From Geoalkalibacter_A sp034189505 (GTDB lineage: Bacteria > Desulfobacterota > Desulfuromonadia > Desulfuromonadales > Geoalkalibacteraceae), in contig JAXHUR010000021.1 of NCBI GenBank assembly GCA_034189505.1, forward strand, positions 1-45,631: a stretch of 45,631 bases of DNA. Reading direction: 5' to 3'. Shown in pieces: positions 16,251 through 24,363 of this stretch. Made by a program: the position numbers and the translations under genes. Each line of letters begins with the position of its first letter. Position 1 is the first letter of the stretch. Under the pieces are notes generated by a model. It was not told where the DNA came from, did no database searches, and worked only from the letters and a program-made list of their open reading frames with translations.

Positions 16251-17585
16251 ATGAGTGGTGTGAATGTCAAGGTTGAAGATGTCAGCAGTGTCAAGAAGAA
16301 GCTGCAATTCGAAATTGAAGCTGCAAAGGTTGATGCCGAAATCGAAAAAGCATATAAGAAGATCGGTAAGACGGCCAAAGTAAAAGGTTTTCGCGCCGGC
16401 AAGGTGCCACGCAGCGTGCTGGAAAAATATTATGCCGCCGACATGGAGCACCAGGTTCTCAACCGCCTGATCAACGACAGCTACCTGCAGGCGCTGATGG
16501 AAAATAAGATCGCAGCTGTTTCCGACCCGGAGATGCTCGACAGCGGCTCGATCGAAAAAGGCAGCCCCTTTACCTATTCATTGCAGGTTGAAGTCAAGCC
16601 TGAAATTGAAGTGAAGGACTATGAAGGGCTGGTCATCGAGAAGGAAAAATTTGAGTTCGACGAGAAGTTTGTCGATGAGCAGATCGCCGAGATGCGCAAT
16701 TCCCGCGCTGAAACCCTGGTCAGCGAACACGATAAAGCCCGTGGCGGAGATATCGCCGTAATTGATTTTGAAGGCTTTGTTGACGGCGAGGCCTTTCAGA
16801 ATGGCTCCGCCGAAAACTATGAGCTTGAGCTCGGCTCCGGAACGTTCCTCCCCGGTTTTGAGGAGCAGATTGTGGGAATGGGCCGCGGCGAAGAGCGAGA
16901 GATCCAGGTCGAGTTTCCACAGGACTACGGAGTTGAGGATCTCGCCGGCAAGCCGGCTGTTTTCAAAGTTACGCTCAAGGAAATCAAGGAGCGCCGGTTG
17001 CCGGAGGTCGATGATGCCTTTGCCCGGCAGTTCGGTGCCGAGGATGTTGATGCGTTGCGGGAAAAGATCAAAGAGGCCCATATCACTCAGGAGACCCGCC
17101 GTATTGAAGCCGAGACGCGCGAGCGCGTGATTAAGGCTCTGCTGGAGCGCAATCCCATCGAGGTTCCCGATGTCATGGTGGCCGACCAGCTCAAGCAGAT
17201 GTATGAAGACGCACGGCGGCGGTTGAGCTACCAGGGGATGTCCATGGAGATGCTCGGGATGAACGAAGACATGTTTGCCGAGCAGTACCATGAGCAGGCA
17301 GCCGAGCAGGTTAAAGGGGCCCTTTTGCTTGAAGCGGTGGCCCGCCGGGAAGACATTAAGGTTGATGACTCGGAAATGACTGCTAAAATGCAGGAAGTAA
17401 GCGAAATGGCCGGCGTGCCTGTCGAAGATGTGCAGAAGCGCTACGCTGAAGGCGACGCACGCCGTGCACTGGCCGCGCGCGTTGTGGAAGACAAAGTGTT
17501 TGACTTTCTGCTCGAAAAAGCACAGGTGAACGAAGTCACTAAAGAAGATCTGGGCGAGGCGACCGCCGAGGAAGAGGAGGGTTGA
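16251..17585 (+). CDS. tig: Trigger factor, ribosome-associated chaperone
   Basis: 444 residues. The N-terminal ribosome-binding loop GFRAGKVPRSVL lies near residue 45. The middle PPIase domain (residues ~150-245) includes GDIAVIDFEGFVDGE and GFEEQIVGMGRGEE. The C-terminal part is helical and acidic, ending EEEEG. The protein docks at the ribosome exit tunnel and shields nascent chains. It opens the conserved order tig-clpP-clpX-lon and ends four bases before clpP. GAGG lies nine bases upstream of the ATG. Confidence 0.97.
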   Translation: MSGVNVKVEDVSSVKKKLQFEIEAAKVDAEIEKAYKKIGKTAKVKGFRAGKVPRSVLEKYYAADMEHQVLNRLINDSYLQALMENKIAAVSDPEMLDSGSIEKGSPFTYSLQVEVKPEIEVKDYEGLVIEKEKFEFDEKFVDEQIAEMRNSRAETLVSEHDKARGGDIAVIDFEGFVDGEAFQNGSAENYELELGSGTFLPGFEEQIVGMGRGEEREIQVEFPQDYGVEDLAGKPAVFKVTLKEIKERRLPEVDDAFARQFGAEDVDALREKIKEAHITQETRRIEAETRERVIKALLERNPIEVPDVMVADQLKQMYEDARRRLSYQGMSMEMLGMNEDMFAEQYHEQAAEQVKGALLLEAVARREDIKVDDSEMTAKMQEVSEMAGVPVEDVQKRYAEGDARRALAARVVEDKVFDFLLEKAQVNEVTKEDLGEATAEEEEG

Positions 17586-17589
17586 TCCC

Positions 17590-18174
17590 ATGGCCGTAGT
17601 CCCATTTGTTATTGAGCAGACCGGTCGCGGCGAGCGATCCTACGATATTTATTCGCGTCTGCTGAAAGATCGGATTATCTTCATCGGGGGCTCCATCGAA
17701 GATCAGATGGCGAATCTGATTATCGCGCAGCTGCTTTTCCTGGAATCGGAGGATCCCGACAAGGATATTTTCCTCTACATTAATTCCCCGGGCGGGGTGG
17801 TGACTTCGGGCATGGCCATCTACGACACCATGCAGTATCTCAAAGCGCCGGTTTCGACCATTTGCGTCGGCCAGGCAGCCAGCATGGCCGCGGTACTGCT
17901 CGCGGCCGGAACCGCCGGCAAGAGATTTGCATTGCCACATGCACGGATCATGATCCACCAACCCCTGGGGGGATTTCAGGGTCAAGCATCCGACATCAGC
18001 ATTCACGCGCGGGAAATCCTGCGCATGCGCGAGACTCTCAACGACGTTCTCGCACAGCATACCGGTCAGCCTGTTGAGCGGATTGCGCAGGACACCGAGC
18101 GCGATTACTTTATGGATAGCGAGGCGGCTCGGAAGTATGGTATTATTGACCAGATGGTGGAAAGGAAGTCGTGA
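17590..18174 (+). CDS. clpP: ATP-dependent Clp protease proteolytic subunit
   Basis: 194 residues with the full catalytic triad: Ser98 in GQAASMAA, His123 in MIHQPLGG and Asp172 in the TERDYFMD segment. Fourteen copies form the protease barrel that works with ClpX. GGAGG lies nine bases before the ATG and overlaps the end of tig, pointing to coupled expression. Length and motifs are normal. Confidence 0.98.
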   Translation: MAVVPFVIEQTGRGERSYDIYSRLLKDRIIFIGGSIEDQMANLIIAQLLFLESEDPDKDIFLYINSPGGVVTSGMAIYDTMQYLKAPVSTICVGQAASMAAVLLAAGTAGKRFALPHARIMIHQPLGGFQGQASDISIHAREILRMRETLNDVLAQHTGQPVERIAQDTERDYFMDSEAARKYGIIDQMVERKS

Positions 18175-18216
18175 GATTTCCGCAGTTTTTTCAAAGCTCA
18201 ACTCGGAGGGTAATTC

Positions 18217-19467
18217 GTGAGTCAAAATGATGACAAGGGCGGCGCGCTCACCTGTTCATTCTGTGGCAAATCCCAGGATGAGGTTAAAAAGCTGATCGCC
18301 GGACCGACGGTCTACATCTGCGATGAGTGCATTGAGCTGTGCAACGATATTATCGACGAGGAGGCCAAGCTGGAAGAAGCCGGCGGGTCCACCATGGATC
18401 GCCTCCCCAAGCCTTCTGAAATCAGGGCTGTGCTCGATGATTTCGTCATCGGCCAGGAGCGGGCCAAAAAGACTCTTTCCGTTGCGGTTTACAATCACTA
18501 CAAGAGGGTTGAGTTCGCCACAAAACCCTCGGATGTAGAGATTCAGAAGAGCAATATCCTTCTGCTCGGCCCGACCGGCAGCGGCAAGACCCTTCTGGCC
18601 CAGACCCTGGCGCGGGTCCTCAATGTGCCGTTCGCCATCGCCGACGCCACCAATCTCACCGAGGCCGGTTATGTCGGCGAAGATGTCGAGAACATTATTC
18701 TCAACCTGTTGCAGGCGGCCGATTACGACCTGGAAAAGGCACAGAAGGGGATCATCTATATCGACGAGGTCGACAAGATCGCCCGCAAGTCCGATTCCCC
18801 TTCCATTACCCGCGATGTTTCCGGAGAAGGGGTGCAGCAGGCCCTGCTTAAGATCATCGAGGGGACCATGGCCAGCGTGCCTCCCAAGGGAGGACGCAAG
18901 CACCCCCAGCAGGAATTCCTCAAGGTGGATACCACCAATATCCTGTTCATCTGCGGGGGGGCCTTCTCCGGTCTTGAAAGCATTATTTCTCAGCGGACCG
19001 GAAGTAAAAGCATGGGGTTCGGCGCTGATATAAAAAATAAAAAAGATATCAACCTCGGCGAAATCCTGGCGAAAGTCGAGCCGGGCGATCTGCTCAAATT
19101 CGGACTTATCCCCGAATTCATCGGCCGACTGCCGGTGGTGGCGACCTTGGATGAACTCGATGAGGAGGCGCTGATCGCCATCCTTAAAGAGCCCAAAAAC
19201 GCCTTGGTCAAGCAGTATCAGAAGCTTTTTGAAATGGAGAAGGTCAACCTCAAGTTCACCGATGGAGCACTTGTGGCTATCGCCCGTGAGGCGCTCAAGC
19301 GCAAGACCGGGGCGCGTGGCCTGCGTTCAATCCTGGAAAACTCGATGCTCGACGTGATGTACGATATTCCTTCCCAGGATCGCGTCAAGGAGGTTGTCGT
19401 AAACGAGGATGTTATCGCCGGAAAGTCCCGGCCGATGGTCCTGTTTGAGTGCGCCGAGTCCGCCTGA
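18217..19467 (+). CDS. clpX: ATP-dependent Clp protease ATP-binding subunit
   Basis: 416 residues. An N-terminal zinc-binding domain has Cys13, Cys16, Cys35 and Cys38. The AAA+ core has Walker A GPTGSGKT, pore loop GYVGEDVEN, Walker B IIYIDEVDKI and a C-terminal sensor region KRKTGARGLRSI. ClpX unfolds tagged proteins and feeds them to ClpP. The start codon is GTG at 18217 with CGGAGGG upstream. It lies 42 bases after clpP. Confidence 0.98.
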   Translation: MSQNDDKGGALTCSFCGKSQDEVKKLIAGPTVYICDECIELCNDIIDEEAKLEEAGGSTMDRLPKPSEIRAVLDDFVIGQERAKKTLSVAVYNHYKRVEFATKPSDVEIQKSNILLLGPTGSGKTLLAQTLARVLNVPFAIADATNLTEAGYVGEDVENIILNLLQAADYDLEKAQKGIIYIDEVDKIARKSDSPSITRDVSGEGVQQALLKIIEGTMASVPPKGGRKHPQQEFLKVDTTNILFICGGAFSGLESIISQRTGSKSMGFGADIKNKKDINLGEILAKVEPGDLLKFGLIPEFIGRLPVVATLDELDEEALIAILKEPKNALVKQYQKLFEMEKVNLKFTDGALVAIAREALKRKTGARGLRSILENSMLDVMYDIPSQDRVKEVVVNEDVIAGKSRPMVLFECAESA

Positions 19468-19511
19468 GCTGCGGTGCTTTTTTCTTTTTTCCCATTGCGA
19501 TGCGATGAGAT

Positions 19512-21929
19512 ATGGCTGAGATGACCGACACCTCCGATTTTCCGGATTTTGCTACGAGCCGTTTTGCGCTTCTGCCCCTGCGGGATATCGTCGTCTTCCC
19601 GCACATGGTTGTTCCGCTTTTTGTCGGTCGGGCAAAGTCGATCCAGGCGATAGAGAGCGCTATGGAAAAGGGTAAAACCCTTTTTCTGGTGACTCAGAAA
19701 AATGCCAAGGTCGACGATCCGGAGTTTGAGGATCTCTACGAGATCGGAACCCTGTGCCAGATTATCCAGGTACTCAAACTCCCCGACGGTACCGTCAAAG
19801 TGTTGGTCGAAGGGCGTCAGCGTGCCCGTATTCTGCGTTTCCTCCCCGACGACAATGCGCTGTATGCCGACGTTGAGGAGTTTGTCGAGGATGTCTCTGA
19901 ATCCCCCACGGCTGCGGCCCTGATCCGGGGGATCAACGAGACTTTTGAAAAATATGTCGGCCTGAGCAAGAAAGTTCCGCCTGAAATGGTGTCCTCCGTT
20001 TCCGGCATTCTCGACCCTTCGCGGCTGGCCGATACCATTGTCGCTCATCTCAATATCGGTATCGACGACAAGCAGACGATTCTCTCCGCCCTCGATCCTC
20101 ATGAGCGCCTGGAAAAGCTGCTTGGTCTCATGGAAAAAGAGATTGAGATCCTTGAGATCGAGAAGCGCATCCGTACCCGCGTCAAAAGCCAGATGGAGCG
20201 CAGCCAGAAGGAATACTACCTCAACGAGCAGATGCGCGCCATTCAGAAGGAGTTGGGGGAGAAGGACGAATTCAAGCAGGAGCTTAGAGCTCTTGAAGAA
20301 AGAATAAACAAGAAGAAAATGTCCAAGGAGGCCACGGACAAGGCCCTGGGCGAGTTGCGCAAACTCAAGATGATGTCGCCCATGTCCGCCGAAGCCACTG
20401 TGGTTCGCAACTATCTCGATTGGTTGATATCCCTTCCCTGGCGCAAGGGAACGCGCGACAACCTTGATATCGACCGTGCCGAGGATATTCTTGAAGCCGA
20501 TCACTACGGATTGAAAAAGGTCAAAGAGCGGATTCTTGAATACCTCGCAGTTCAGGCACTGGTCAAAAAAATCAAGGGGCCGATCCTCTGCCTTGTCGGA
20601 CCGCCCGGTGTCGGGAAAACCTCCCTCGGTCGCTCCATTGCAAAATCTCTCGGGCGTGAGTTCACCCGCATCTCGCTTGGTGGCGTGCGCGATGAGTCTG
20701 AAATCAGGGGCCATCGTCGCACCTATATTGGGGCGATGCCGGGCAAGATCATTCAGAATCTGCGCAAGGTAGGTTCGCGCAATCCCGTATTTCTGCTGGA
20801 TGAAATCGACAAGATGAGCACCGATTTTCGGGGCGACCCTTCCGCGGCACTTCTCGAAGTCCTCGATCCTGAACAGAATCATGCCTTCAACGATCATTTC
20901 CTGGATGTTGACTACGATCTGTCGAATGTCTTGTTTGTCGCGACGGCCAACACCCTCTATTCCATTCCGAGGCCCCTGCAGGACCGGATGGAGATTATCC
21001 GCATCGAAGGCTATACCGAGGAAGAGAAACTCAATATCGCGATCAAATACCTGATCCCCAAACAGATCGAAGCTCATGGTCTGATCCCTGAACGGGTCAA
21101 GTTCAGTGAGGCGGCTCTCCTGGAAATTATTCGACGCTATACTCGCGAGGCCGGGGTGCGCAGTCTTGAACGCGAAATCGCCTCCATCTGTCGCAAGATG
21201 GCGCGTGAAACAGTGACCAGCAAGGACAAGCGCAGGCGCTTTCAGATTGGCCTGCAGTCGCTCAAACGCTATCTCGGCGTACCACGGTTCCGCTACGGTC
21301 TGCGTGAGGATGAAAGCCGGATCGGCCTGGCGACGGGGCTTGCCTGGACTGAAGTCGGCGGAGAACTGCTGACCATAGAGACAACGGTTCTACCCGGCCA
21401 GGGTAAGCTGACGGTTACGGGTAAACTCGGAGAAGTGATGCGCGAGTCGGCACAGGCCGCCATCAGTTATGTTCGCTCACGGTGGCGCGAACTCGAGTTG
21501 CCGCGCGATTTCTATTCGCGGCTCGATATCCATATTCATGTTCCTGAAGGGGCGATCCCCAAGGATGGGCCCTCTGCCGGCATCACCATGGCGACGGCTC
21601 TGGCTTCAGCTTTTACCGGCCGTCCCATTGATCGGAATATGGCCATGACGGGGGAAATTACCCTGCGAGGCAGGGTCCTTGCGATCGGTGGTTTAAAAGA
21701 AAAGTTGCTTGCGGCGAAAAGAGGTGGTATAAACCGAATTCTGATTCCGGAAGACAACAGAAAAGATCTTGACGAAGTGCCCTCTGTTATACTTAAATCG
21801 CTGGAGGTCATTCCCGTCAGCCACATGGATCAGGTTCTCGAAGTCGCTTTGCTCGACAAGGTGCCTGGTCACACGTTGAGTGGCGAGATCGATAGCGCTG
21901 AACAGGAAAACGAGGCTGTTCACCACTAG
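19512..21929 (+). CDS. lon: ATP-dependent protease Lon
   Basis: 805 residues. The N-terminal LON domain starts with FALLPLRDIVVFPHMVVPLF. A coiled-coil linker (residues ~200-285) precedes the AAA+ module, with Walker A GPPGVGKTS and Walker B FLLDEIDKM. The C-terminal protease domain holds the serine in PKDGPSAGIT and the lysine in GGLKEKLLAAKR. It degrades misfolded and regulatory proteins in the cytoplasm. It lies 44 bases after clpX, followed by hup, as in many proteobacteria. Confidence 0.98.
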   Translation: MAEMTDTSDFPDFATSRFALLPLRDIVVFPHMVVPLFVGRAKSIQAIESAMEKGKTLFLVTQKNAKVDDPEFEDLYEIGTLCQIIQVLKLPDGTVKVLVEGRQRARILRFLPDDNALYADVEEFVEDVSESPTAAALIRGINETFEKYVGLSKKVPPEMVSSVSGILDPSRLADTIVAHLNIGIDDKQTILSALDPHERLEKLLGLMEKEIEILEIEKRIRTRVKSQMERSQKEYYLNEQMRAIQKELGEKDEFKQELRALEERINKKKMSKEATDKALGELRKLKMMSPMSAEATVVRNYLDWLISLPWRKGTRDNLDIDRAEDILEADHYGLKKVKERILEYLAVQALVKKIKGPILCLVGPPGVGKTSLGRSIAKSLGREFTRISLGGVRDESEIRGHRRTYIGAMPGKIIQNLRKVGSRNPVFLLDEIDKMSTDFRGDPSAALLEVLDPEQNHAFNDHFLDVDYDLSNVLFVATANTLYSIPRPLQDRMEIIRIEGYTEEEKLNIAIKYLIPKQIEAHGLIPERVKFSEAALLEIIRRYTREAGVRSLEREIASICRKMARETVTSKDKRRRFQIGLQSLKRYLGVPRFRYGLREDESRIGLATGLAWTEVGGELLTIETTVLPGQGKLTVTGKLGEVMRESAQAAISYVRSRWRELELPRDFYSRLDIHIHVPEGAIPKDGPSAGITMATALASAFTGRPIDRNMAMTGEITLRGRVLAIGGLKEKLLAAKRGGINRILIPEDNRKDLDEVPSVILKSLEVIPVSHMDQVLEVALLDKVPGHTLSGEIDSAEQENEAVHH

Positions 21930-21952
21930 CCCTTGATGTCCGGAAAAAGCGC

Positions 21953-21982
21953 TTGACACCCCTTTCGGACTTCTGCTATAAG
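21953..21982 (+). promoter_or_regulatory. Promoter of hup
   Basis: TTGACA (21953-21958), 18-base spacer, TATAAG (21977-21982), about 50 bases before the hup start. Confidence 0.65.
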
Positions 21983-22034
21983 TATCGCGTTTTATCGGGG
22001 GGTTTAAATATCCTTAATGCATGGAGGTATTATT

Positions 22035-22307
22035 GTGACTAAAGCGGATCTTGTAAACTCGATGGCGGAAAAAGCAGGTTTGACCAAGGCGGAAGCCGAG
22101 CGTGCTCTGAAAGCTTTCACCGATACCATCGAAGATGCTCTCAAAGCCGGCGACAAGGTCGCTCTGGTCGGCTTCGGAACCTTCAGCGTCGGTGAGCGCG
22201 CTGCACGCACCGGTCAGAACCCCCAGACTGGTCAGAAAATTGAGATCGCCGCCGCCAAGGTGCCCAAGTTCAAGGCCGGTAAGGCCCTCAAGGATTCCAT
22301 CAACTAA
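22035..22307 (+). CDS. hup: DNA-binding protein HU
   Basis: 90 residues, standard for HU. Contains the HU signature GFGTFSVGERAARTGQNPQT and the end KVPKFKAGKALKDSIN. It bends and compacts DNA in the nucleoid. The start is GTG at 22035 (VTKADLVNSMAEKAG), with GGAGG seven bases upstream; an in-frame ATG at 22017 overlaps that site and is unlikely. It has its own promoter and terminator. Confidence 0.96.
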   Translation: MTKADLVNSMAEKAGLTKAEAERALKAFTDTIEDALKAGDKVALVGFGTFSVGERAARTGQNPQTGQKIEIAAAKVPKFKAGKALKDSIN

Positions 22308-22360
22308 GAGCGTTTATCCATTCTGCTACCTGTTTTTTCAGTCCGGGTGTTCAGAATAAG

Positions 22361-22405
22361 AGGTAGGCATTGATGTCCCTTATCAAGGTGCCTGCCTTCT
22401 TTTTG
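22361..22405 (+). terminator. Terminator of hup
   Basis: AGGTAGGCA (22361-22369) pairs with TGCCTGCCT (22389-22397) with one wobble, followed by a T-rich tract. Confidence 0.75.
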
Positions 22406-22432
22406 CTTAAAAATCTGGGAAAATAGATCTCA

Positions 22433-22509
22433 GGGGCTGTAGTAGAGTCGGTTACAACGCCGGCCTGTCACGCCGGAGGTCGCGGGTTCGAGTCCCGTCA
22501 GCCCCGCCA
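22433..22509 (+). tRNA. tRNA-Asp (anticodon GUC), first copy
   Basis: 77 bases with CCA. Acceptor GGGGCTG pairs with CAGCCCC, anticodon loop CTGTCAC, T arm GCGGGTTCGAGTCCCGT. Identical to the copy at 22625. Confidence 0.97.
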
Positions 22510-22528
22510 TTTCATTTTCTCGATATGT

Positions 22529-22604
22529 GGGCGAATAGCTCAGTTGGGAGAGCATCGGCCTTACAAGCCGAGGGTCACAGGTTCGAGCCCTGTTTCGCCC
22601 ACCA
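22529..22604 (+). tRNA. tRNA-Val (anticodon UAC)
   Basis: 76 bases with CCA. Acceptor GGGCGAA pairs with TTCGCCC, anticodon loop CTTACAA, T arm ACAGGTTCGAGCCCTGT. Confidence 0.97.
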
Positions 22605-22624
22605 GTTTCAGGTACATTTCCCCA

Positions 22625-22701
22625 GGGGCTGTAGTAGAGTCGGTTACAACGCCGGCCTGTCACGCCGGAGGTCGCGGGTTCGAGTCCCGTCAGCCCCGCC
22701 A
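22625..22701 (+). tRNA. tRNA-Asp (anticodon GUC), second copy
   Basis: Same 77-base sequence as the first copy. It is followed directly by the terminator of the tRNA cluster. Confidence 0.97.
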
Positions 22702-22710
22702 TCTTTTAAA

Positions 22711-22747
22711 GCGACACCCTGAGACCGGGGTGTCGCTTTTTTTTTCC
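22711..22747 (+). terminator. Terminator of the Asp-Val-Asp tRNA cluster
   Basis: GCGACACCC (22711-22719) pairs with GGGTGTCGC (22728-22736) across an 8-base loop and runs into T9 or more. Confidence 0.93.
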
Positions 22748-22771
22748 CTTTTTTCTTCTTGATTAGCGGGC

Positions 22772-23000
22772 GACTTTCCGGCCCAGAGCAAAAACAGCAT
22801 TTCGGCCCTGAAACTCAGGCGATAGCTCGGGGTTTGTTACCGAACTGCCTGGCGACTCAAGCACAAAATCAAGCAGACAATGTGCGAACGCGAGGAAATC
22901 ACTGTTTTAGCCCAACGCGTCGAAATTGACGAGGCTTACCGCGGTGATGAACGTCGTGGAGATAAGGTTGGGCGCAGCTCGGAGAACAAGATTTCCTTGC
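22772..23000 (+). pseudogene. Remnant of an IS1595-family transposase
   Basis: One frame (codons starting 22772) reads a middle section of an ISPna2/IS1595-like transposase: KNSISALKLRR, a TAG stop at 22823, then LGVCYRTAWRLKHKIKQTM, CEREEITVLAQRVEIDEAYR and GDERRGDKVGRSSENKIS. VEIDEAY matches the first catalytic Asp region. Both ends are missing, the G-G after the Asp motif is altered (RGD) and a stop interrupts it, so it is dead. No terminal repeats were found. It fills most of the 389 bases between the tRNA terminator and prfB. The stretch was translated by eye; family identity is from memory of the motifs. Confidence 0.75.
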
Positions 23001-23012
23001 AGAGGCTAATTC

Positions 23013-23041
23013 TTGCGGACCGCAAGGCAACCCGCTATAAT
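23013..23041 (+). promoter_or_regulatory. Candidate promoter of prfB
   Basis: TTGCGG (23013-23018), 17-base spacer, TATAAT (23036-23041), about 95 bases before the prfB ATG. It directly follows the transposase remnant. Confidence 0.5.
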
Positions 23042-23135
23042 CAGCCGTTCCCTTGATCTTCAATCTGACTGGCCGGCTGATCGACCGCTATCATCCGGCC
23101 TGGGTCTATCTGAATGGAAAGAAAGGATTAAACAT

Positions 23136-24231
23136 ATGTTTCGTGAAGAACAGGAAGCCCTGAACGCCATCGAAGAAAAAGCCCGCGAACTCTGGAGGTA
23201 TCTTTGACGTCGTTGCCAAGAAAGAGCGGATTGCCGAGCTGGAAGCTGAAATAGCCGACCCTGATTTCTGGAATGACTCGGAAAGGGCGCAGGAAAAACT
23301 GCGTGAGCGCACCAGCCTGCAGAAGCCGGTTGAAGCGATCGAGGCCCTGACGCAGCAGATAGAAGACCTCAAGGTGCTTATCGAACTGGGCGAGGAGTCC
23401 GATGACGAGGATACGCGGCGGGAGGTCAGCGAAGCCCTGCCGGCCATGGAGCGCGAACTGCGCAAGCTGGAGATGGCGCGTATGCTCAGCGGCCCTCATG
23501 ATCACCGCAATGCCATTTTCAGCATCAATGCCGGGGCCGGCGGCACCGAAGCGCAGGATTGGGCTGATATGCTGCTGCGCATGTATCTCCGGTTCTGCGA
23601 GCGCAAGGGGTGGAAAACCGAGATCACCGATTACCAGGATGGGGAAGAAGCCGGGATCAAGGGCGCGACCTTCACTGTAGAGGGTGAATATGCTTATGGT
23701 TTTCTACGCGCCGAGATGGGAATCCACCGCCTTGTGCGCATCTCGCCGTTTGATTCCAATGCGCGCCGCCATACCTCTTTCTCGTCGATATTCGTTTTCC
23801 CGGAACTCGATGATGATGTCGAGATCGAGATTAATGAAAAGGATCTCAAGGTCGACACTTATCGCGCCAGCGGCGCCGGCGGGCAACACATCAACAAGAC
23901 CGACTCCGCCATCAGAATTACTCATATTCCTACCGGGATCGTCGTCTCCTGCCAGAATGAGCGCTCCCAGCACAAAAATCGCGCCATGGCGATGAAACAG
24001 CTCAAAGCGCGCCTGTTTGAAATGGAGATGCGTAAAAAGGAAGAGGAGGCCTCCGATATCGCCGGCGAGAAGAAGGAGATCGGGTGGGGCAGCCAGATCC
24101 GTTCGTATGTGCTGCATCCCTATCGCATGGTCAAGGACCATCGCACCAATTTCGAAATGGGCAATACGGATGCCGTTCTGGACGGCGACCTTGAAGGCTT
24201 TATCGAAGCCTTTCTCCTGAGCCGCAGTTGA
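23136..24231 (+). CDS. prfB: Peptide chain release factor 2, with programmed +1 frameshift
   Basis: 364 residues once the frameshift is made. Frame one codes 23 residues, MFREEQEALNAIEEKARELW plus R-Y-L, and meets TGA at 23205. The site TAT CTT TGA C, with GGAGG just upstream, is the classic RF2 autoregulatory slip. Skipping T23205 continues as DVVAKKERIAELEAEI to the stop at 24231. The stop-codon recognition motif SPF lies in RISPFDSNARRHTSF (~residue 202) and the hydrolysis motif GGQ in GAGGQHINKTD (~248). RF2 releases chains at UGA and UAA, and low RF2 raises frameshifting. AGGA lies eight bases before the ATG. Confidence 0.97.
23202..23208 (+). promoter_or_regulatory. RF2 programmed +1 frameshift site
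   Basis: CTT TGA C, preceded by an internal Shine-Dalgarno-like GGAGG at 23194-23198. Peptidyl-tRNA-Leu slips from CUU to UUU when the UGA is read slowly. Confidence 0.95.
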
Positions 24232-24296
24232 TTGGAGCTCATCAGAGTTGCTGAAAATCCGGGAGGAACCCTTGAGGGGAAAACCCTGATTTATCC

Positions 24297-24325
24297 TTGA
24301 CTTGATCTGCCGGCAGGGCTAATGT
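24297..24325 (+). promoter_or_regulatory. Candidate promoter of lysS
   Basis: TTGACT (24297-24302), 17-base spacer, TAATGT (24320-24325), about 40 bases before the lysS start. Confidence 0.5.
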
Positions 24326-24363
24326 ACGCCTCTTGGATAAAGGCTTGAAAGGTATTGGAATCA

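Larger units (their letters stand above)
22431..22702 (+). repeat. 80-bp direct repeat carrying tRNA-Asp, on both sides of tRNA-Val
   Basis: 22431-22510 and 22623-22702 are identical, including two bases before and one base after the tRNA-Asp genes. The spacing is 192 bases. This indicates a recent duplication or ongoing gene conversion, and allows deletion of tRNA-Val by recombination. Confidence 0.9.

Noticed and set aside
16578..17591. 337-codon minus-strand frame opposite tig
   Set aside because: Shadow frame of trigger factor, with no supporting signals.
19218..21077. 619-codon open frame on the minus strand opposite lon
   Set aside because: It is a shadow of lon and clpX, caused by GC-rich codon bias; no family motif, no ribosome site.
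22430..22702. Minus-strand frame with repeated MAGLTGLEPATSG segments
   Set aside because: It is the antisense of the tRNA-Asp and tRNA-Val genes; this well-known spurious peptide arises from tRNA sequence.
22431..22702. Possible CRISPR-like repeat
   Set aside because: Only two copies, and each is a complete tRNA gene.
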